NCBI RefSeq assembly: GCF_002413825.1
Contig: NZ_DHXT01000097.1
Span: 59,463-77,828, forward strand
DNA length: 18,366 bases
Direction: 5' to 3'
From: Rhodoferax sp. UBA5149
GTDB taxonomy: Bacteria; Pseudomonadota; Gammaproteobacteria; Burkholderiales; Burkholderiaceae_C
The position numbers and the translations under genes were made by a program. Positions 6,709 through 16,282 of the stretch are shown piece after piece (the first letter of the stretch is position 1; every line of letters begins with the position of its first letter). The notes below the pieces were generated by a model. The model was given only the letters and a program-made list of their open reading frames with translations. It did no database searches and was not told the DNA's origin.

Positions 6709-8589
6709 ATGCGCATCCTTCTCCTCACCCACAGCTTTAACAGCCTGAGCCAACGCCTGTTTGGCGTGCTGCAAGCGCTGGGCCACACCGTGTCGGTGGA
6801 ACTGGACATTGCCGACGCCGTCACCGAGGAAGCGGTGGAGATGTTCAAGCCCGACGTCGTGCTGGCGCCTTTTCTGAAACGCCGCATTCCCGAAACGGTC
6901 TGGGCGCACACCGTGTGCCTGGTGGTGCACCCCGGCATCCCCGGTGACCGTGGCCCCAGTGCGCTGGATTGGGCCATCACCCGGGGCGATGCGCAATGGG
7001 GCGTGACGGTGTTGCAGGCGGTGGAAGACATGGACGCCGGCGAAGTCTGGGCCTGGGAACCGTGTGCCGTGCGCCCCGATGCCACCAAGTCCAGCCTGTA
7101 CCGCCGCGAAGTGACCCAGTCCTCCGTGGTGGCCGTGCTGCGCGCCTTGCAGAGGTTCACACCCGGCAGCTTGCAACCAACAGCAGGTTTTTTGGGGTCG
7201 GATTCCAATATGACCGCGAAGCGGCCCGAAGGGTTGCCCAAAGGGCAAATCATTTTGGACTCTGACCCCAATAAACCGGGGCACACCGACACGACCACAC
7301 TCAAGCCAGGCACCTGGAACCCCCAAATGCGCCAACACGATAGACGCATCGACTGGACGCGCGACGGCACGGACACCGTGCTAAGCAAAATCGCCGCCGC
7401 CGACGGCTCCCCCGGCGTACTGGATACCCTGTTCAACCACCCCTGCCGCCTGTTCGACGCCCACCCCGCCAGCGCACAAGTCGTCGCCGCGTTCTCAGGC
7501 CACGAGCCCGGCACAGTGCTGGTCCGGCGTGGACCCGCGCTGCTGCGCCGCACCGTGGACGGCGCCATCTGGGTCGGCCACGTGCGCCAAGAGGAAGACT
7601 CCACGCCAACCCAGCCCACACCCACGCAGTCCCCAGGCGCCGGCGTGCTCAAACTGGCCGCCACCCGCGTGTTTGCCACGCAGGCCGCCGCCCTGCCCGA
7701 ACTGCCGGTCCCACTGATGCGCGAGGACCACGAGTGGGACGAACTGCGCTACCGCGAATTCGGCCCTGCTGGCGCATGCGTAGGCTGGCTGGACTTTGAA
7801 TTCCACAACGGCGCCATGTCCGAGCGCCAATGCCTGCGGCTGCGCGATGCCTTGCGCTGGGTGCGCATGCGGTCCACGCAGGTGCTGGTGCTGGCGGGCG
7901 GGCAGGAGTTTTTCTCCAACGGCATACACCTGCATGACATCGAAGCCGCCCAGCGTGTGGCCGGAGACAGTGCCGCCGATGCCTCATGGCGCAACATCAA
8001 CGCCATGGACGACGTGGCGCTGGAAGTCCTCACACTCACGGACCGCATCACCGTGGCGGCCCTGCATGGCAACGCCGGCGCCGGTGGCTGCTTCCTGGCG
8101 CTGGCCGCCGACGTGGTGTGGGCGCACGCGGGCGTGGTGCTCAATCCGCACTACAAGAACATGGGCAATCTCTATGGCTCGGAGTACTGGACCTATTCCC
8201 GGCCCCGGCGCATCGGCGAGGCCGCCAGCCGCGCCCTGATGCAGGAGCGCCTGCCACTGACCGCCGTTGACGCGGTGGCGCGCGGCTTGCTGGATGCCGC
8301 ATTCGGCGACGGTGCGCAGGACTTTGGCGAACAGGTGCTAGAGCGTGCCCTGGCGCTGGCCGCGACGCATAACCTGCCGCAGCGCCTGGCGCAAAAGCAG
8401 GCGCAACGGGAACAGGACGAGGCCCACAAACCGCTGGCCGATTACCGCGCCGAGGAACTGCAACGCATGCACCGCAACTTTTACGGATTCGATCCCAGCT
8501 ACCACGTGGCACGGCACCATTTTGTCTATCGCAAACCCCATGCGTGGACCCCGCGCCACCTGGCGGTTCATCGGAAAATATACCTCTAG
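6709..8589 (+). CDS. hypX: HypX, CO-ligand synthesis for aerobic hydrogenase maturation
   Basis: This 626-residue two-domain protein matches HypX/HoxX. Residues ~1-210 are a formyltransferase-like domain with VVHPGIPGDRGPSALDWAI (72-90). Residues ~340-560 are an enoyl-CoA hydratase/isomerase-like domain (AGGQEFFSNGIHLHDIEAA, AALHGNAGAGGCFLALAADV). The C-terminus holds a YHVARHHFVYR motif. HypX moves formyl from formyl-tetrahydrofolate to CoA and decarbonylates formyl-CoA to CO, the active-site ligand, when oxygen is present. The start lies ten bases after hypE, so it is the last gene of hypCDEX. Oddity: residues ~159-191 of the linker are encoded by a palindromic repeat inserted in frame (R1 copy C). 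Both catalytic domains appear intact, so it is probably functional. Confidence 0.94.
   Translation: MRILLLTHSFNSLSQRLFGVLQALGHTVSVELDIADAVTEEAVEMFKPDVVLAPFLKRRIPETVWAHTVCLVVHPGIPGDRGPSALDWAITRGDAQWGVTVLQAVEDMDAGEVWAWEPCAVRPDATKSSLYRREVTQSSVVAVLRALQRFTPGSLQPTAGFLGSDSNMTAKRPEGLPKGQIILDSDPNKPGHTDTTTLKPGTWNPQMRQHDRRIDWTRDGTDTVLSKIAAADGSPGVLDTLFNHPCRLFDAHPASAQVVAAFSGHEPGTVLVRRGPALLRRTVDGAIWVGHVRQEEDSTPTQPTPTQSPGAGVLKLAATRVFATQAAALPELPVPLMREDHEWDELRYREFGPAGACVGWLDFEFHNGAMSERQCLRLRDALRWVRMRSTQVLVLAGGQEFFSNGIHLHDIEAAQRVAGDSAADASWRNINAMDDVALEVLTLTDRITVAALHGNAGAGGCFLALAADVVWAHAGVVLNPHYKNMGNLYGSEYWTYSRPRRIGEAASRALMQERLPLTAVDAVARGLLDAAFGDGAQDFGEQVLERALALAATHNLPQRLAQKQAQREQDEAHKPLADYRAEELQRMHRNFYGFDPSYHVARHHFVYRKPHAWTPRHLAVHRKIYL
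7184..7281 (+). repeat. R1 palindromic repeat, copy C, inside hypX
   Basis: The core is TTGGGGTCGGATTCCAA (7192-7208) and TTGGACTCTGACCCCAA (7255-7271). The palindrome is extended outward by AGGTTTT on the left and by TAAACCGGGG on the right. The centre contains CCCGAAGGG as in copies A and B. It is read in frame in hypX, encoding a hydrophilic stretch (GSDSNMTAKRPEGLPKG, then QIILDSDPNKP). The extended length of about 96-98 bases is consistent with a frame-preserving insertion. See hypX. Confidence 0.88.
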
Positions 8590-8630
8590 CCCCCGTCGTA
8601 TATGGATCTGTAGCTATCAAAATAATAGTA
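8586..8630 (+). repeat. R2 short dispersed repeat, copy b (covers hypX stop)
   Basis: CTAGCCCCCGT, then ATA, then AGCTATCA and AATAG blocks, aligned without gaps to 4207-4251 (about 28 of 45 bases identical, concentrated in the two end blocks). The hypX TAG stop (8587-8589) lies inside it. It also fills most of the gap to the next gene. Confidence 0.62.
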
Positions 8631-8657
8631 AAAGACGCCGTGTTTGATAATACCTGC

Positions 8658-10268
8658 ATGGTCTTGCCCCACGCTGTCGATTCGTCCACCATTATTTTGG
8701 CCACGCTGAACGCCAAATACATCCACGCATCGCTCGGTTTGCGCTACCTGCTGGCCAATATGGCGCGCCATGGCGGAGCGGATTTGCGCCAGCGCTGCGT
8801 GCTGCGCGAGTTCACGATTGCGCGCAAGCCGCAGGAGATCATGGACGAGCTGCTGGCCGTGCTGGGTGAGCCCAAGCCGGGTGCGGTGCAGGTCGTCGGC
8901 TTTGGCGTGTACATCTGGAACGTGCTGCAAACCACTGCCGTGCTGCGCCTGCTCAAGGCCGCGCGCCCAGACATCAAGGTGGTGCTGGGCGGCCCCGAAG
9001 TCAGCCATGAAGTCGAGGAACAGGAGATCGTCCGGCTGGCCGACTTCGTCATCACCGGCTGGGGCGATGTGAGTTTCCCCAAGCTCTGCCGCGCCCTGTT
9101 GCACGGGCCGCAGCCGCTGATGAAGGTCATCGCCGGTGAACAGCCGCCGCTGGACCAGATGGCCTTGCCCTACGCCGAGTACACCGACGCCGATCTGGCG
9201 CACCGTCTGCTCTACGTCGAAGCGTCGCGCGGCTGCCCCTTCAAGTGCGAGTTTTGTTTGAGCTCGCTCGACAAGACCGCCTGGGCCTTTGATCTGGAGG
9301 TTTTCCTCGCCGAGATGCAGGTGTTGCACCAGCGCGGCGCGCGCAACTTCAAGTTTGTGGACCGCACCTTTAACTTGAAAATCGACGCCTCGGTGCGCAT
9401 CCTGCAGTTTTTTCTGGACCGCTTGTCAGACGATTTGTTCGTGCATTTTGAAGTCATCCCCGATCAGCTGCCCGATCGCCTGAAAGCCATGATCGCGCAG
9501 TTTCCGCCCGGTGTGTTGCAGTTGGAGGTCGGCGTCCAGAGCTTCAACGTCGAAGTGCAGCAGCGCATTTCGCGCAAGCAGGACAACGAGCGGACCGAGG
9601 CCAATTTGCGCTGGCTGGTCAACGCGTCGAATGCCCATTTGCACACCGACCTCATCTTTGGCCTGCCGGGCGAGACGCTGGCGAGTTTTTCCGCCGGCTT
9701 TGACCGCCTGCACGCCTTGGGGCCGCACGAAATCCAGCTCGGCGTTTTGAAGCGGCTGCGCGGCACGCCGATTGCCCGCCACACGGTCGCCTACGGCATG
9801 GTGTACGACCCCGATCCGCCTTACACCGTGCGGCAAACCGGCGCGGTGGACGCGGCCACGATGCAGCGCTTTACCCGCTTCTCGCGCTATTGGGACCTGG
9901 TCGCCAACTCGGGGCGCTTCAAGCAAACCCTGCCGCTGCTGCTGGGCGTCGCGCCTTCACCGTTTGATGCGTTTCTCGGTTTGGCCGACTGGCTGTGGCA
10001 AACGACGGGCACAACCAGCGGCCTGTCGCCCGAGGCGCTGGTGGATGCGCTGTTTGACTACCTCAGCGTCCGCTGTGGCTTGCCCGCCCAGACGGTGCGG
10101 CAAACGCTGCTGGCTGATTTCCTGGCCAGCGGCGCGCGGGCCAGTCCACGCGCCCTCAAAGGCCTGTTGCCCAAACAAACGGCGCCTATCAGTCATACGG
10201 CCAAAACGCTGGCGCAGCGCCAGGAGCGGCACCTGCCGGTCCCGCCGACTCAGCCGCAGCAGACATGA
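8658..10268 (+). CDS. B12-binding-domain radical SAM protein (DUF4080-type)
   Basis: This 536-residue protein opens with STIILATLNAKYIHASLGLRYL, a cobalamin-binding-like Rossmann domain (about 10-150), including VLGGPEVSHEVEE. The radical SAM core follows, with SRGCPFKCEFC whose C193, C197 and C200 ligate the [4Fe-4S] cluster that cleaves S-adenosylmethionine. LHTDLIFGLPGET and later segments match the core barrel, and the C-terminal ~150 residues fit DUF4080. The substrate is unknown. The ATG at 8658 is used because the family N-terminus begins within a few residues of it; in-frame extension upstream runs into hypX. The downstream gene begins 15 bases after the stop, so they may be co-transcribed. 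Confidence 0.9.
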   Translation: MVLPHAVDSSTIILATLNAKYIHASLGLRYLLANMARHGGADLRQRCVLREFTIARKPQEIMDELLAVLGEPKPGAVQVVGFGVYIWNVLQTTAVLRLLKAARPDIKVVLGGPEVSHEVEEQEIVRLADFVITGWGDVSFPKLCRALLHGPQPLMKVIAGEQPPLDQMALPYAEYTDADLAHRLLYVEASRGCPFKCEFCLSSLDKTAWAFDLEVFLAEMQVLHQRGARNFKFVDRTFNLKIDASVRILQFFLDRLSDDLFVHFEVIPDQLPDRLKAMIAQFPPGVLQLEVGVQSFNVEVQQRISRKQDNERTEANLRWLVNASNAHLHTDLIFGLPGETLASFSAGFDRLHALGPHEIQLGVLKRLRGTPIARHTVAYGMVYDPDPPYTVRQTGAVDAATMQRFTRFSRYWDLVANSGRFKQTLPLLLGVAPSPFDAFLGLADWLWQTTGTTSGLSPEALVDALFDYLSVRCGLPAQTVRQTLLADFLASGARASPRALKGLLPKQTAPISHTAKTLAQRQERHLPVPPTQPQQT

Positions 10269-10283
10269 TTCAAAATACACGCT

Positions 10284-10625
10284 ATGCAAAATCTACCTCC
10301 TTGCCCCCAGTGCACTCTTGAAAACACCTACCAGGACGGCGACCACTACGTCTGCCCCGACTGCGCCCACGAGTGGCTCGCCCAGGCGCCGACCGATGAC
10401 AGCGAAGACGGCGGCGCCGTCATCAAGGATGCCAACGGCAATCCGCTGGCCGATGGCGACTCGGTCATCCTGATCAAGGATTTGAAAGTCAAAGGCGCGT
10501 CCACCGTCCTCAAAAAAGGCACCAAGGTCAAAAGCATCAAATTGACCTCGGGCGACCATGAGGTGGATTGCAAGATGGAGGCGGGCAGCTTCATGTTGAA
10601 AGCCTGTTTTTTGAAAAAAGCGTAA
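10284..10625 (+). CDS. yjdM: YjdM/PhnA zinc-ribbon protein
   Basis: This 113-residue protein has an N-terminal zinc ribbon with C7/C10 (PCPQC) and C24/C27 (YVCPDCAHEW). A C-terminal SH3-like barrel domain follows (VIKDANGNPLADGDSVILIKD and onward to MLKACFLKKA). Length and sequence match E. coli YjdM. It was historically called 'alkylphosphonate utilization protein PhnA', although a direct role in phosphonate metabolism is not established. The sequence does not indicate linkage to phosphonate genes here. It sits between a radical SAM gene and a creatininase gene. Confidence 0.93.
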   Translation: MQNLPPCPQCTLENTYQDGDHYVCPDCAHEWLAQAPTDDSEDGGAVIKDANGNPLADGDSVILIKDLKVKGASTVLKKGTKVKSIKLTSGDHEVDCKMEAGSFMLKACFLKKA

Positions 10626-10673
10626 GCCGTCAGCAGGCCCCAAATAGCCAGAGCAGGCTCACAAGATCAAACC

Positions 10674-11525
10674 ATGACCACTCCATCCAGATTCTGGGCC
10701 GACCTCTCCACGCAGGACTTTGCCCGCCTGATCGCCACCGGCCAGGCGGCACAGACCATCGCCGTGCTGCCGGTCGCCGCCACCGAGCAGCATGGCCCGC
10801 ATCTGCCCCTGAGCGTGGACACGGTGCTGGTGGACGGTGTCATCGCCGCGGCGCTGTCGCAGCTGGCGCCGGACTTGAATGTTCTTTTTCTGCCGACACA
10901 GGCGGTGGGCCTGAGCCCCGAGCATGCGCGCTTTCCCGGCACGCTCACGCTCAAGGCCGAGACGATCCTGCGGCTGTGGACCGACATTGGCGAATCCGTC
11001 GCAGCGGCGGGCATCCGGAAACTGCTGCTGTTCAATTCGCACGGCGGTCAGGTCAGCGTAATGGACCTGGTGGCGCGCGATCTGCGCGCGCGCCTTGACC
11101 TGCTGGTGTACAGCGTCAGCTGGTTCAACCTGCCGCTACACGACGAAAGCGGGCAAGACGTCAATGCCTTGTTCAGCGCCGACGAACACCGTTTTGGCAT
11201 TCACGCCGGCGATATTGAGACCTCGATGATGCTGGCGCTGGACCCGGCGCACGTGGACATGGCGCAGGCCCGAGACTTCAGCTCCAGCGCGCAAGAACGG
11301 GCGCAGCGCTTTGCCATTCTGGGCAACGGCAAAAGTGCCAAGCTCGGCTGGCAAACGCAGGATTACAACCCGGCCGGTGCGGTTGGCAACGCGGCTGCCG
11401 CTACGGTCGACAAGGGGCGGGCGGTGGTGGACGCCGCGGGGCGAAGCCTGGCCCGCTTGCTGGCAGAAATTGACCGGTTGCCTTTGACGACCCTGGTGGC
11501 AGGACCTGTCCCGGCGTCGCGCTAA
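10674..11525 (+). CDS. Creatininase-family amidohydrolase
   Basis: This 283-residue protein fits the creatininase/creatinine amidohydrolase family, a metal-dependent fold. LPVAATEQHGPHLPLSVDT holds candidate metal ligands E38, H40 and D49. NSHGGQ (H123) and IHAGDIETSMML (H177, E182) are the other conserved motifs. Members open cyclic amides or act in cofactor maturation (e.g. MftE), so the true substrate cannot be told from sequence and creatinine should not be assumed. The gap to yjdM is 48 bases with no obvious terminator. The downstream gene is convergent. Confidence 0.88.
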   Translation: MTTPSRFWADLSTQDFARLIATGQAAQTIAVLPVAATEQHGPHLPLSVDTVLVDGVIAAALSQLAPDLNVLFLPTQAVGLSPEHARFPGTLTLKAETILRLWTDIGESVAAAGIRKLLLFNSHGGQVSVMDLVARDLRARLDLLVYSVSWFNLPLHDESGQDVNALFSADEHRFGIHAGDIETSMMLALDPAHVDMAQARDFSSSAQERAQRFAILGNGKSAKLGWQTQDYNPAGAVGNAAAATVDKGRAVVDAAGRSLARLLAEIDRLPLTTLVAGPVPASR

Positions 11526-11741
11526 CTTTCAGCGACTTCAGAGTCAACGCCCCCGGCGCTACAGGCGGGCACCTTTTGACTTGCTCGCGCTCGGTGTCGC
11601 CGGCCCGTCATCTTGGCGCGTGTGCCTTCACGCGCTGGCTTGACTTTGAGCGGCGTCATGACCGCCATCCTGCCGGGTCGGCACAAGGAAGAAAGCCACG
11701 CCTGGGAAGCCGATCAGGGTCATGTCGGCACCGGCGTTGCG
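11526..11741. other. Convergent intergenic gap, no supported gene
   Basis: A 216-base gap lies between the creatininase gene and the minus-strand efflux operon. It contains a weak GC-rich inverted stretch at about 11550-11570 followed by CTTTT, possibly a poor terminator, but no convincing hairpin plus T run. Short ORFs crossing it do not look like known proteins. Confidence 0.3.
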
Positions 11742-13163
11742 CTAATTCTGAATCGTGTTCCACCGACCGCCTATGTTTTTGAGCAGTTGTGCCAACGCCA
11801 GCAGCCTGCGATTTCGCACATCGAGCAGACTGCGCTCCACCGACAAGGCGGCCGCCTGCGCCGTCACGACATTGAGATAACTCACGGTGCCGGCCTTGTA
11901 CTGGTTGCTGACCACCTCCAGTGCTTTTTGGGCCGCCGACAGGGCCTCGACCTGGACCGCATTCGACTCGTCCAGGCTGGACGCAATTACCAGATTGTCT
12001 TCCACCTCCTGCAGCGCCGTCAGCACCGTCTGGCGATAGACGGCCACCGCTTGCGCGGTAGCGGCGGTTGCGGAGTCTTCCGCCGCCTGGCGAGCGCCGC
12101 CATCAAACAGGGAAAGCGCCAGCGCCGGGCCAAGCGACCAAAAGAGGTTGGGCGCACTGATCAAGTCGGCCAAACTCGCCCCGCGGTAGCCGGCACTGCC
12201 CGACAAGGTCAAGGCGGGGAAATAGGCGGCGTGGGCGACGCCGATCTGGGCATAGGCGGCCGCCACGCGTCGCTCGGAAGCGGCGATGTCAGGCCGCCTT
12301 TCCATAAGCGTGGCCGGCAGTTGCAGGGGTACGTCGGGCGGCGTTGGCAAGAGCGCTGTCACCGGCAGGCTGAAGCCGGCCGGCGGCTTGCCCAGCAGCA
12401 CCGCCAGCGCATGCTCCAGCTGGGATCTTGAACCGCGGGTTTCAATCCATTGCGCCTGCGTGGTCTTGAGTTGCGTTTGCGCCTGCGCCACGTCGGCCGC
12501 CGACGCCACCCCGGCGCCGTAGCGGTTCTGGGTCAACTCTAGCGAGCGCTGGTAAGCGGCCACCGCACTGTCAAGCGAGGCGGCTTGCGCCTCCGCGGTG
12601 CGCAATGAAAAATAGGTCTGCACCAGGGTCGCTTGCAGCGACAAGCGGGCGGCGGCCAGGTCGTCCTGGCTGGCCTGGAGTTTGGCCTGCGAGACCTCGA
12701 CGCCAGAGGACAAGCGGCCCCACAGATCAAGCTCCCAACTCGCGTTGGCGCCCAAGGAATAGCTGTCCGTTACGTTGGCCCCGTTGACCGCATTGGTGCC
12801 GCGCGTGGCGCCCGCCGTGGCGCCTAGCGTGGGAAAGAGCGACGCCCGGCTGGCGCCCAGGGCCGCCCGAGCCGCCTGGTACTGCGCGACGCTGTTCTTG
12901 AGGTTTTGGTTGCCCAGCACCAGGTCCGCCTGCAGTTGGTCCAGCGTCGGATCCTTGAACAGCCGCCACCAGTCGTCCGGGACTTGATCGGCCTGAACGC
13001 GGGCGGCAGCCCACTGCTTGGTCTCCTTGAAGGCCGACGGGACTTCCATCAGGGGTTTCTCATAGGGCGCCATGTTGGCGCAGCCCGACAAGCCCAGCAG
13101 CAGGAAGCTCAGAACCAGGGGCGTCGCATGGGTGGTCGCCAGTTTATAAATTTTGGTGTTCAT
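11742..13163 (-). CDS. Outer-membrane efflux lipoprotein, NodT/OprM type
   Basis: This 473-residue member of the TolC-like OMF family has a lipoprotein signal (residues ~1-27, LLLGLSG then Cys28, the lipidated residue). Two repeats of OEP-type coiled-coil/barrel modules follow, with typical motifs such as [40 protein letters not shown] and FDGGARQ. It forms the outer-membrane exit duct for a tripartite RND pump. The start at 13163 is preferred over an in-frame ATG at 13241, because it gives a good signal peptide and overlaps the mdtC-like stop by ATGA. It ends the mdtBC-like operon. The substrate is unknown. Confidence 0.92.
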   Translation of the reverse strand: MNTKIYKLATTHATPLVLSFLLLGLSGCANMAPYEKPLMEVPSAFKETKQWAAARVQADQVPDDWWRLFKDPTLDQLQADLVLGNQNLKNSVAQYQAARAALGASRASLFPTLGATAGATRGTNAVNGANVTDSYSLGANASWELDLWGRLSSGVEVSQAKLQASQDDLAAARLSLQATLVQTYFSLRTAEAQAASLDSAVAAYQRSLELTQNRYGAGVASAADVAQAQTQLKTTQAQWIETRGSRSQLEHALAVLLGKPPAGFSLPVTALLPTPPDVPLQLPATLMERRPDIAASERRVAAAYAQIGVAHAAYFPALTLSGSAGYRGASLADLISAPNLFWSLGPALALSLFDGGARQAAEDSATAATAQAVAVYRQTVLTALQEVEDNLVIASSLDESNAVQVEALSAAQKALEVVSNQYKAGTVSYLNVVTAQAAALSVERSLLDVRNRRLLALAQLLKNIGGRWNTIQN

Positions 13164-16100
13164 GGAATGTCGCCCGCCGTTGCCATTGAATAACTGGGGC
13201 CGGTTTGCTTGGGGACTGAACCGAAACGCCGCGCGCCCCAAGCCCGCAAACGGTCCATCAGCACATAGATCACCGGCGTGGTGTAGAGCGTCAGCAATTG
13301 GCTGAAAATCAATCCGCCCACCACCGCAATCCCCAAAGGTTGGCGCAGTTCCGCACCATCACCAGTGCCCAATGCCAGGGGAATCGCGCCGAAGATGGCC
13401 GATACCGTTGTCATCAGGATCGGGCGTATGCGCAAGCGGCAGGCGCGAAAGATCGCTTGCGGTGCCGTCAAGTTGCCGTGGCGCTGGCGCTCGATGGCAA
13501 AGTCAATCATCATGATAGCGTTCTTCTTGACAATGCCGATGAGCAAAATAACGCCGATCAGCGCGATGATGGAAAACTCGGTCTTGAACATCATCAGCGC
13601 CAACAGGGCGCCCACGCCCGCCGAGGGCAGCGTGGACAAAATCGTGAGGGGATGAATCAGGCTTTCGTACAAGATGCCCAGCACCAGATAGATCGTCACC
13701 AGGGCCGCGAGAATGAGCAGGGGCTGGCTGCTCAAGGACGCATTGAACGCCTGGGCCGTGCCCGCGAAAGTGCCGCGCACCGATACCGGTACGCCGAGTT
13801 CCGCCATCGCGTTCTGGACCGCAACGGTCGCCTCCGACAAGGAGGCCCCCAGCGGCAAATTGAAACTGAGGGTCGAGGCCGGCGCCCCGCCCTGATGGTT
13901 GATCGACAGGGGCGTATTGGTCATCTCCATTTTGGCGAACGCAGACAAGGGTATCTGTGCGCCCGAACTCGACGTGAACATCAACTGGCGCAGGGACTCC
14001 GGGTTTTCCAGGTATTCGGGTGCCAGCTCCATCACCACCCGGTACTGGTTCAGCGGGTTGTAGATGACGCCGACCTGGCGCTGTCCGAACGCGTCGTTGA
14101 GCGTGGCGTCGACGGCGCTCATGGACAGGCCCAGGCGCGTGATGGCATCGCGGTCAATCACCAACGAAGTCTGAAGCCCCTGGTCTTGCTGGTCGGTATT
14201 GACATCTTCCAGTTCGGGCAGTTGGGTCAGGGCACGCCGTATGCGCGGCTCCCACAGGCGCAAAGTCTCCAGATCATCGGACTGCAAGGTGAACTGGTAC
14301 TGCGCGTTGGCCTGTCGGCCGCCAATCCGGATGTCCTGCACCGGCACCAGGAACAGGTTGGCGCCGGGCTCACGCGCCAGCTTGATGCGCAGCCGTGCCA
14401 CCACCTGATCCGCTGACACATTGCGTTGCGACAGGGGCTTGAGCGCCACAAACATATTGGCGGTATTGCGCTGGCTGCCGCCGGTAAAGCCGGTCACGTT
14501 CTCCACCGCCGGATCGGCCCGAACAATGGCGAGGAAACGATCGAGCCGCTGCCGCATCGCCTGAAAGGAGGTGCTTTGATCGGCCCGAATGTTGCCGACA
14601 ATGCGCCCGGTATCTTGCTGCGGAAAAAAGCCTTTGGGAATCGTTCGGTACAGGTAGATGTTGAGCGTGCCTACCGCCACGAAGACCAGCAAAGTGATTG
14701 CCTGGTGCCGCAGCGCCAGGCCCAGCGAGCGGCGGTAGCTGCGCAACACCCAGTGCTGCAGCCGGGTGGACCAGCGCGACCATCGGGTGGAGGCCTGCAC
14801 CGGTTTCGGTTTGAGCAGGGCGGCGCACATCATCGGCGTCGTAGTCAGCGAGACCACCATCGACACCAAAATGGCAGCCGACAAGACGACGGCAAACTCA
14901 CGGAACAGTCGCCCCACGACGCCGCCCATCAAGAGGATGGGAATGAAGACGGCAATCAGCGACAAGCTGATCGACACCACGGTAAAGCCGACTTCACGCG
15001 CCCCGCTCAGGGCCGCCTGCCGCGCCGATGTGCCACGCTCCATGTGCCGGGTGATGTTTTCCAGCACCACGATCGCATCGTCGACGACAAAGCCGGTTGC
15101 CACGGTCAAAGCCATCAGCGACAGATTGTCCAGGCTATAACCGGCCAGGTACATGACCCCCAAGGTCCCGGCCAGCGACACCGGCACGGCCACGCTCGGT
15201 ATCAGCGCGGCGCGGGCATTGCGCAGAAAAAGAAACACCACCAGAATGACCAGTCCGATCGAAATGGCCAGTGCGCGTTCCACCTCAAACAGCGAGGCGC
15301 GAATGGTGGGGGTTCTGTCCACCACCACGTCCAGATCGATGGCGGCGGGAATCGAGGCGCGCAAGTGCGGCAGCAGCGCGCGGACCCGGTCTACGGCCGC
15401 GATGATGTTGGCGCCGGGCTGCTTGAACAGAATCAGCAGGACCGAGGGTTTGCCGTTGGCGACGCCATAGTTGCGCACGTCTTGCACCGAATCCACGACC
15501 TGGGCCACGTCCTGCAACCGTACCGCTCTACCATTTTTATAGCGGATGATGACCGGCGCATAGTCGGCGGCGGTGCGGGCCTGGTCATTGGCGCCGATTT
15601 GCCAATAGCGGCTGCCTTCCGCCACCGAGCCCTTGGGACGATTGGCATTGGTGGACGTGATGGCCAGGCGCACCGCGTCCAGCGCAATACCGTTGGCCGA
15701 CAAGCGATTAGGATCGAGCTCGATCCGCACGGCAGGCAGGGCGCCGCCGCCAACGATCACCTGGCCGATGCCCTCCACCTGTGCCAGGCTCTGGGCCAGC
15801 ACGGTCGAGGCGGCGTCAAACATCTGGCCCCGGCTCAAAGTATCAGAGGTCAAGGCCAGAATCATGACCGGTGCGTCGGCCGGGTTGACTTTGCGGTAGG
15901 TCGGGTTGCTCGGCAGCCCCGAGGGCAGCAAGGTGCGTGCGGCGTTGATGGCGGCTTGCACGTCGCGCGCGGCGCCATTGATGTCGCGGTTCAGATCAAA
16001 CTGGAGCACCACCCGGGTGTTGCCGAGGGAGGACGAGGAGGTGATTTCATTGACCCCCGCGATGGCGCCCAGAGCGCGCTCCAGCGGGGTGGCCACGGTG

Positions 16101-16282
16101 GCGGCCATGGTGTCGGGGCTGGCGCCCGGCAGCGAAGCCGACACCGAAATGGTGGGGAAATCCACTTGCGGCAAGGGTGCTACCGGCAGCAGGAAAAAGC
16201 TGATGACACCCGCAATCGCCACACCGAGCGTGACCAGCGTGGTCGCAATCGGACGGTTGATAAAGGGTTGCGAGAAATTCAT
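13160..16282 (-). CDS. mdtC: RND efflux permease, MdtC-like
   Basis: This 1040-residue HAE1-type RND permease begins [17 protein letters not shown] with MLP-like [28 protein letters not shown]. The central TM4 segment has [15 protein letters not shown] with D401/D402, the proton-relay Asp pair. Strong resemblance to E. coli MdtC runs through the large periplasmic loops. Two six-plus-helix halves with porter loops and the usual [19 protein letters not shown] end are present. MdtC acts as a heteromultimer with MdtB in the inner membrane, energised by protons, exporting e.g. bile salts and novobiocin in E. coli. It overlaps mdtB-like by ATGA upstream and the OMF gene downstream. Assignment to MdtC rather than another paralogue rests on the pairing and the sequence resemblance. 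Confidence 0.92.
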   Translation of the reverse strand: MNFSQPFINRPIATTLVTLGVAIAGVISFFLLPVAPLPQVDFPTISVSASLPGASPDTMAATVATPLERALGAIAGVNEITSSSSLGNTRVVLQFDLNRDINGAARDVQAAINAARTLLPSGLPSNPTYRKVNPADAPVMILALTSDTLSRGQMFDAASTVLAQSLAQVEGIGQVIVGGGALPAVRIELDPNRLSANGIALDAVRLAITSTNANRPKGSVAEGSRYWQIGANDQARTAADYAPVIIRYKNGRAVRLQDVAQVVDSVQDVRNYGVANGKPSVLLILFKQPGANIIAAVDRVRALLPHLRASIPAAIDLDVVVDRTPTIRASLFEVERALAISIGLVILVVFLFLRNARAALIPSVAVPVSLAGTLGVMYLAGYSLDNLSLMALTVATGFVVDDAIVVLENITRHMERGTSARQAALSGAREVGFTVVSISLSLIAVFIPILLMGGVVGRLFREFAVVLSAAILVSMVVSLTTTPMMCAALLKPKPVQASTRWSRWSTRLQHWVLRSYRRSLGLALRHQAITLLVFVAVGTLNIYLYRTIPKGFFPQQDTGRIVGNIRADQSTSFQAMRQRLDRFLAIVRADPAVENVTGFTGGSQRNTANMFVALKPLSQRNVSADQVVARLRIKLAREPGANLFLVPVQDIRIGGRQANAQYQFTLQSDDLETLRLWEPRIRRALTQLPELEDVNTDQQDQGLQTSLVIDRDAITRLGLSMSAVDATLNDAFGQRQVGVIYNPLNQYRVVMELAPEYLENPESLRQLMFTSSSGAQIPLSAFAKMEMTNTPLSINHQGGAPASTLSFNLPLGASLSEATVAVQNAMAELGVPVSVRGTFAGTAQAFNASLSSQPLLILAALVTIYLVLGILYESLIHPLTILSTLPSAGVGALLALMMFKTEFSIIALIGVILLIGIVKKNAIMMIDFAIERQRHGNLTAPQAIFRACRLRIRPILMTTVSAIFGAIPLALGTGDGAELRQPLGIAVVGGLIFSQLLTLYTTPVIYVLMDRLRAWGARRFGSVPKQTGPSYSMATAGDIP

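Noticed and set aside
6285..7679. A 464-codon minus-strand frame crossing hypE and hypX
   Set aside because: It is Ser/Thr/Pro/Arg-rich low-complexity antisense of conserved genes and is not supported.
11550..11575. Possible rho-independent terminator after the creatininase gene
   Set aside because: The stem is only four pairs plus mismatches and the T run is short, so it was not called a terminator.
11613..12431. A 272-codon plus-strand frame at the end of the efflux operon
   Set aside because: It is mostly antisense to the NodT-type lipoprotein gene, and its first ~40 codons in the gap show no recognised domain.
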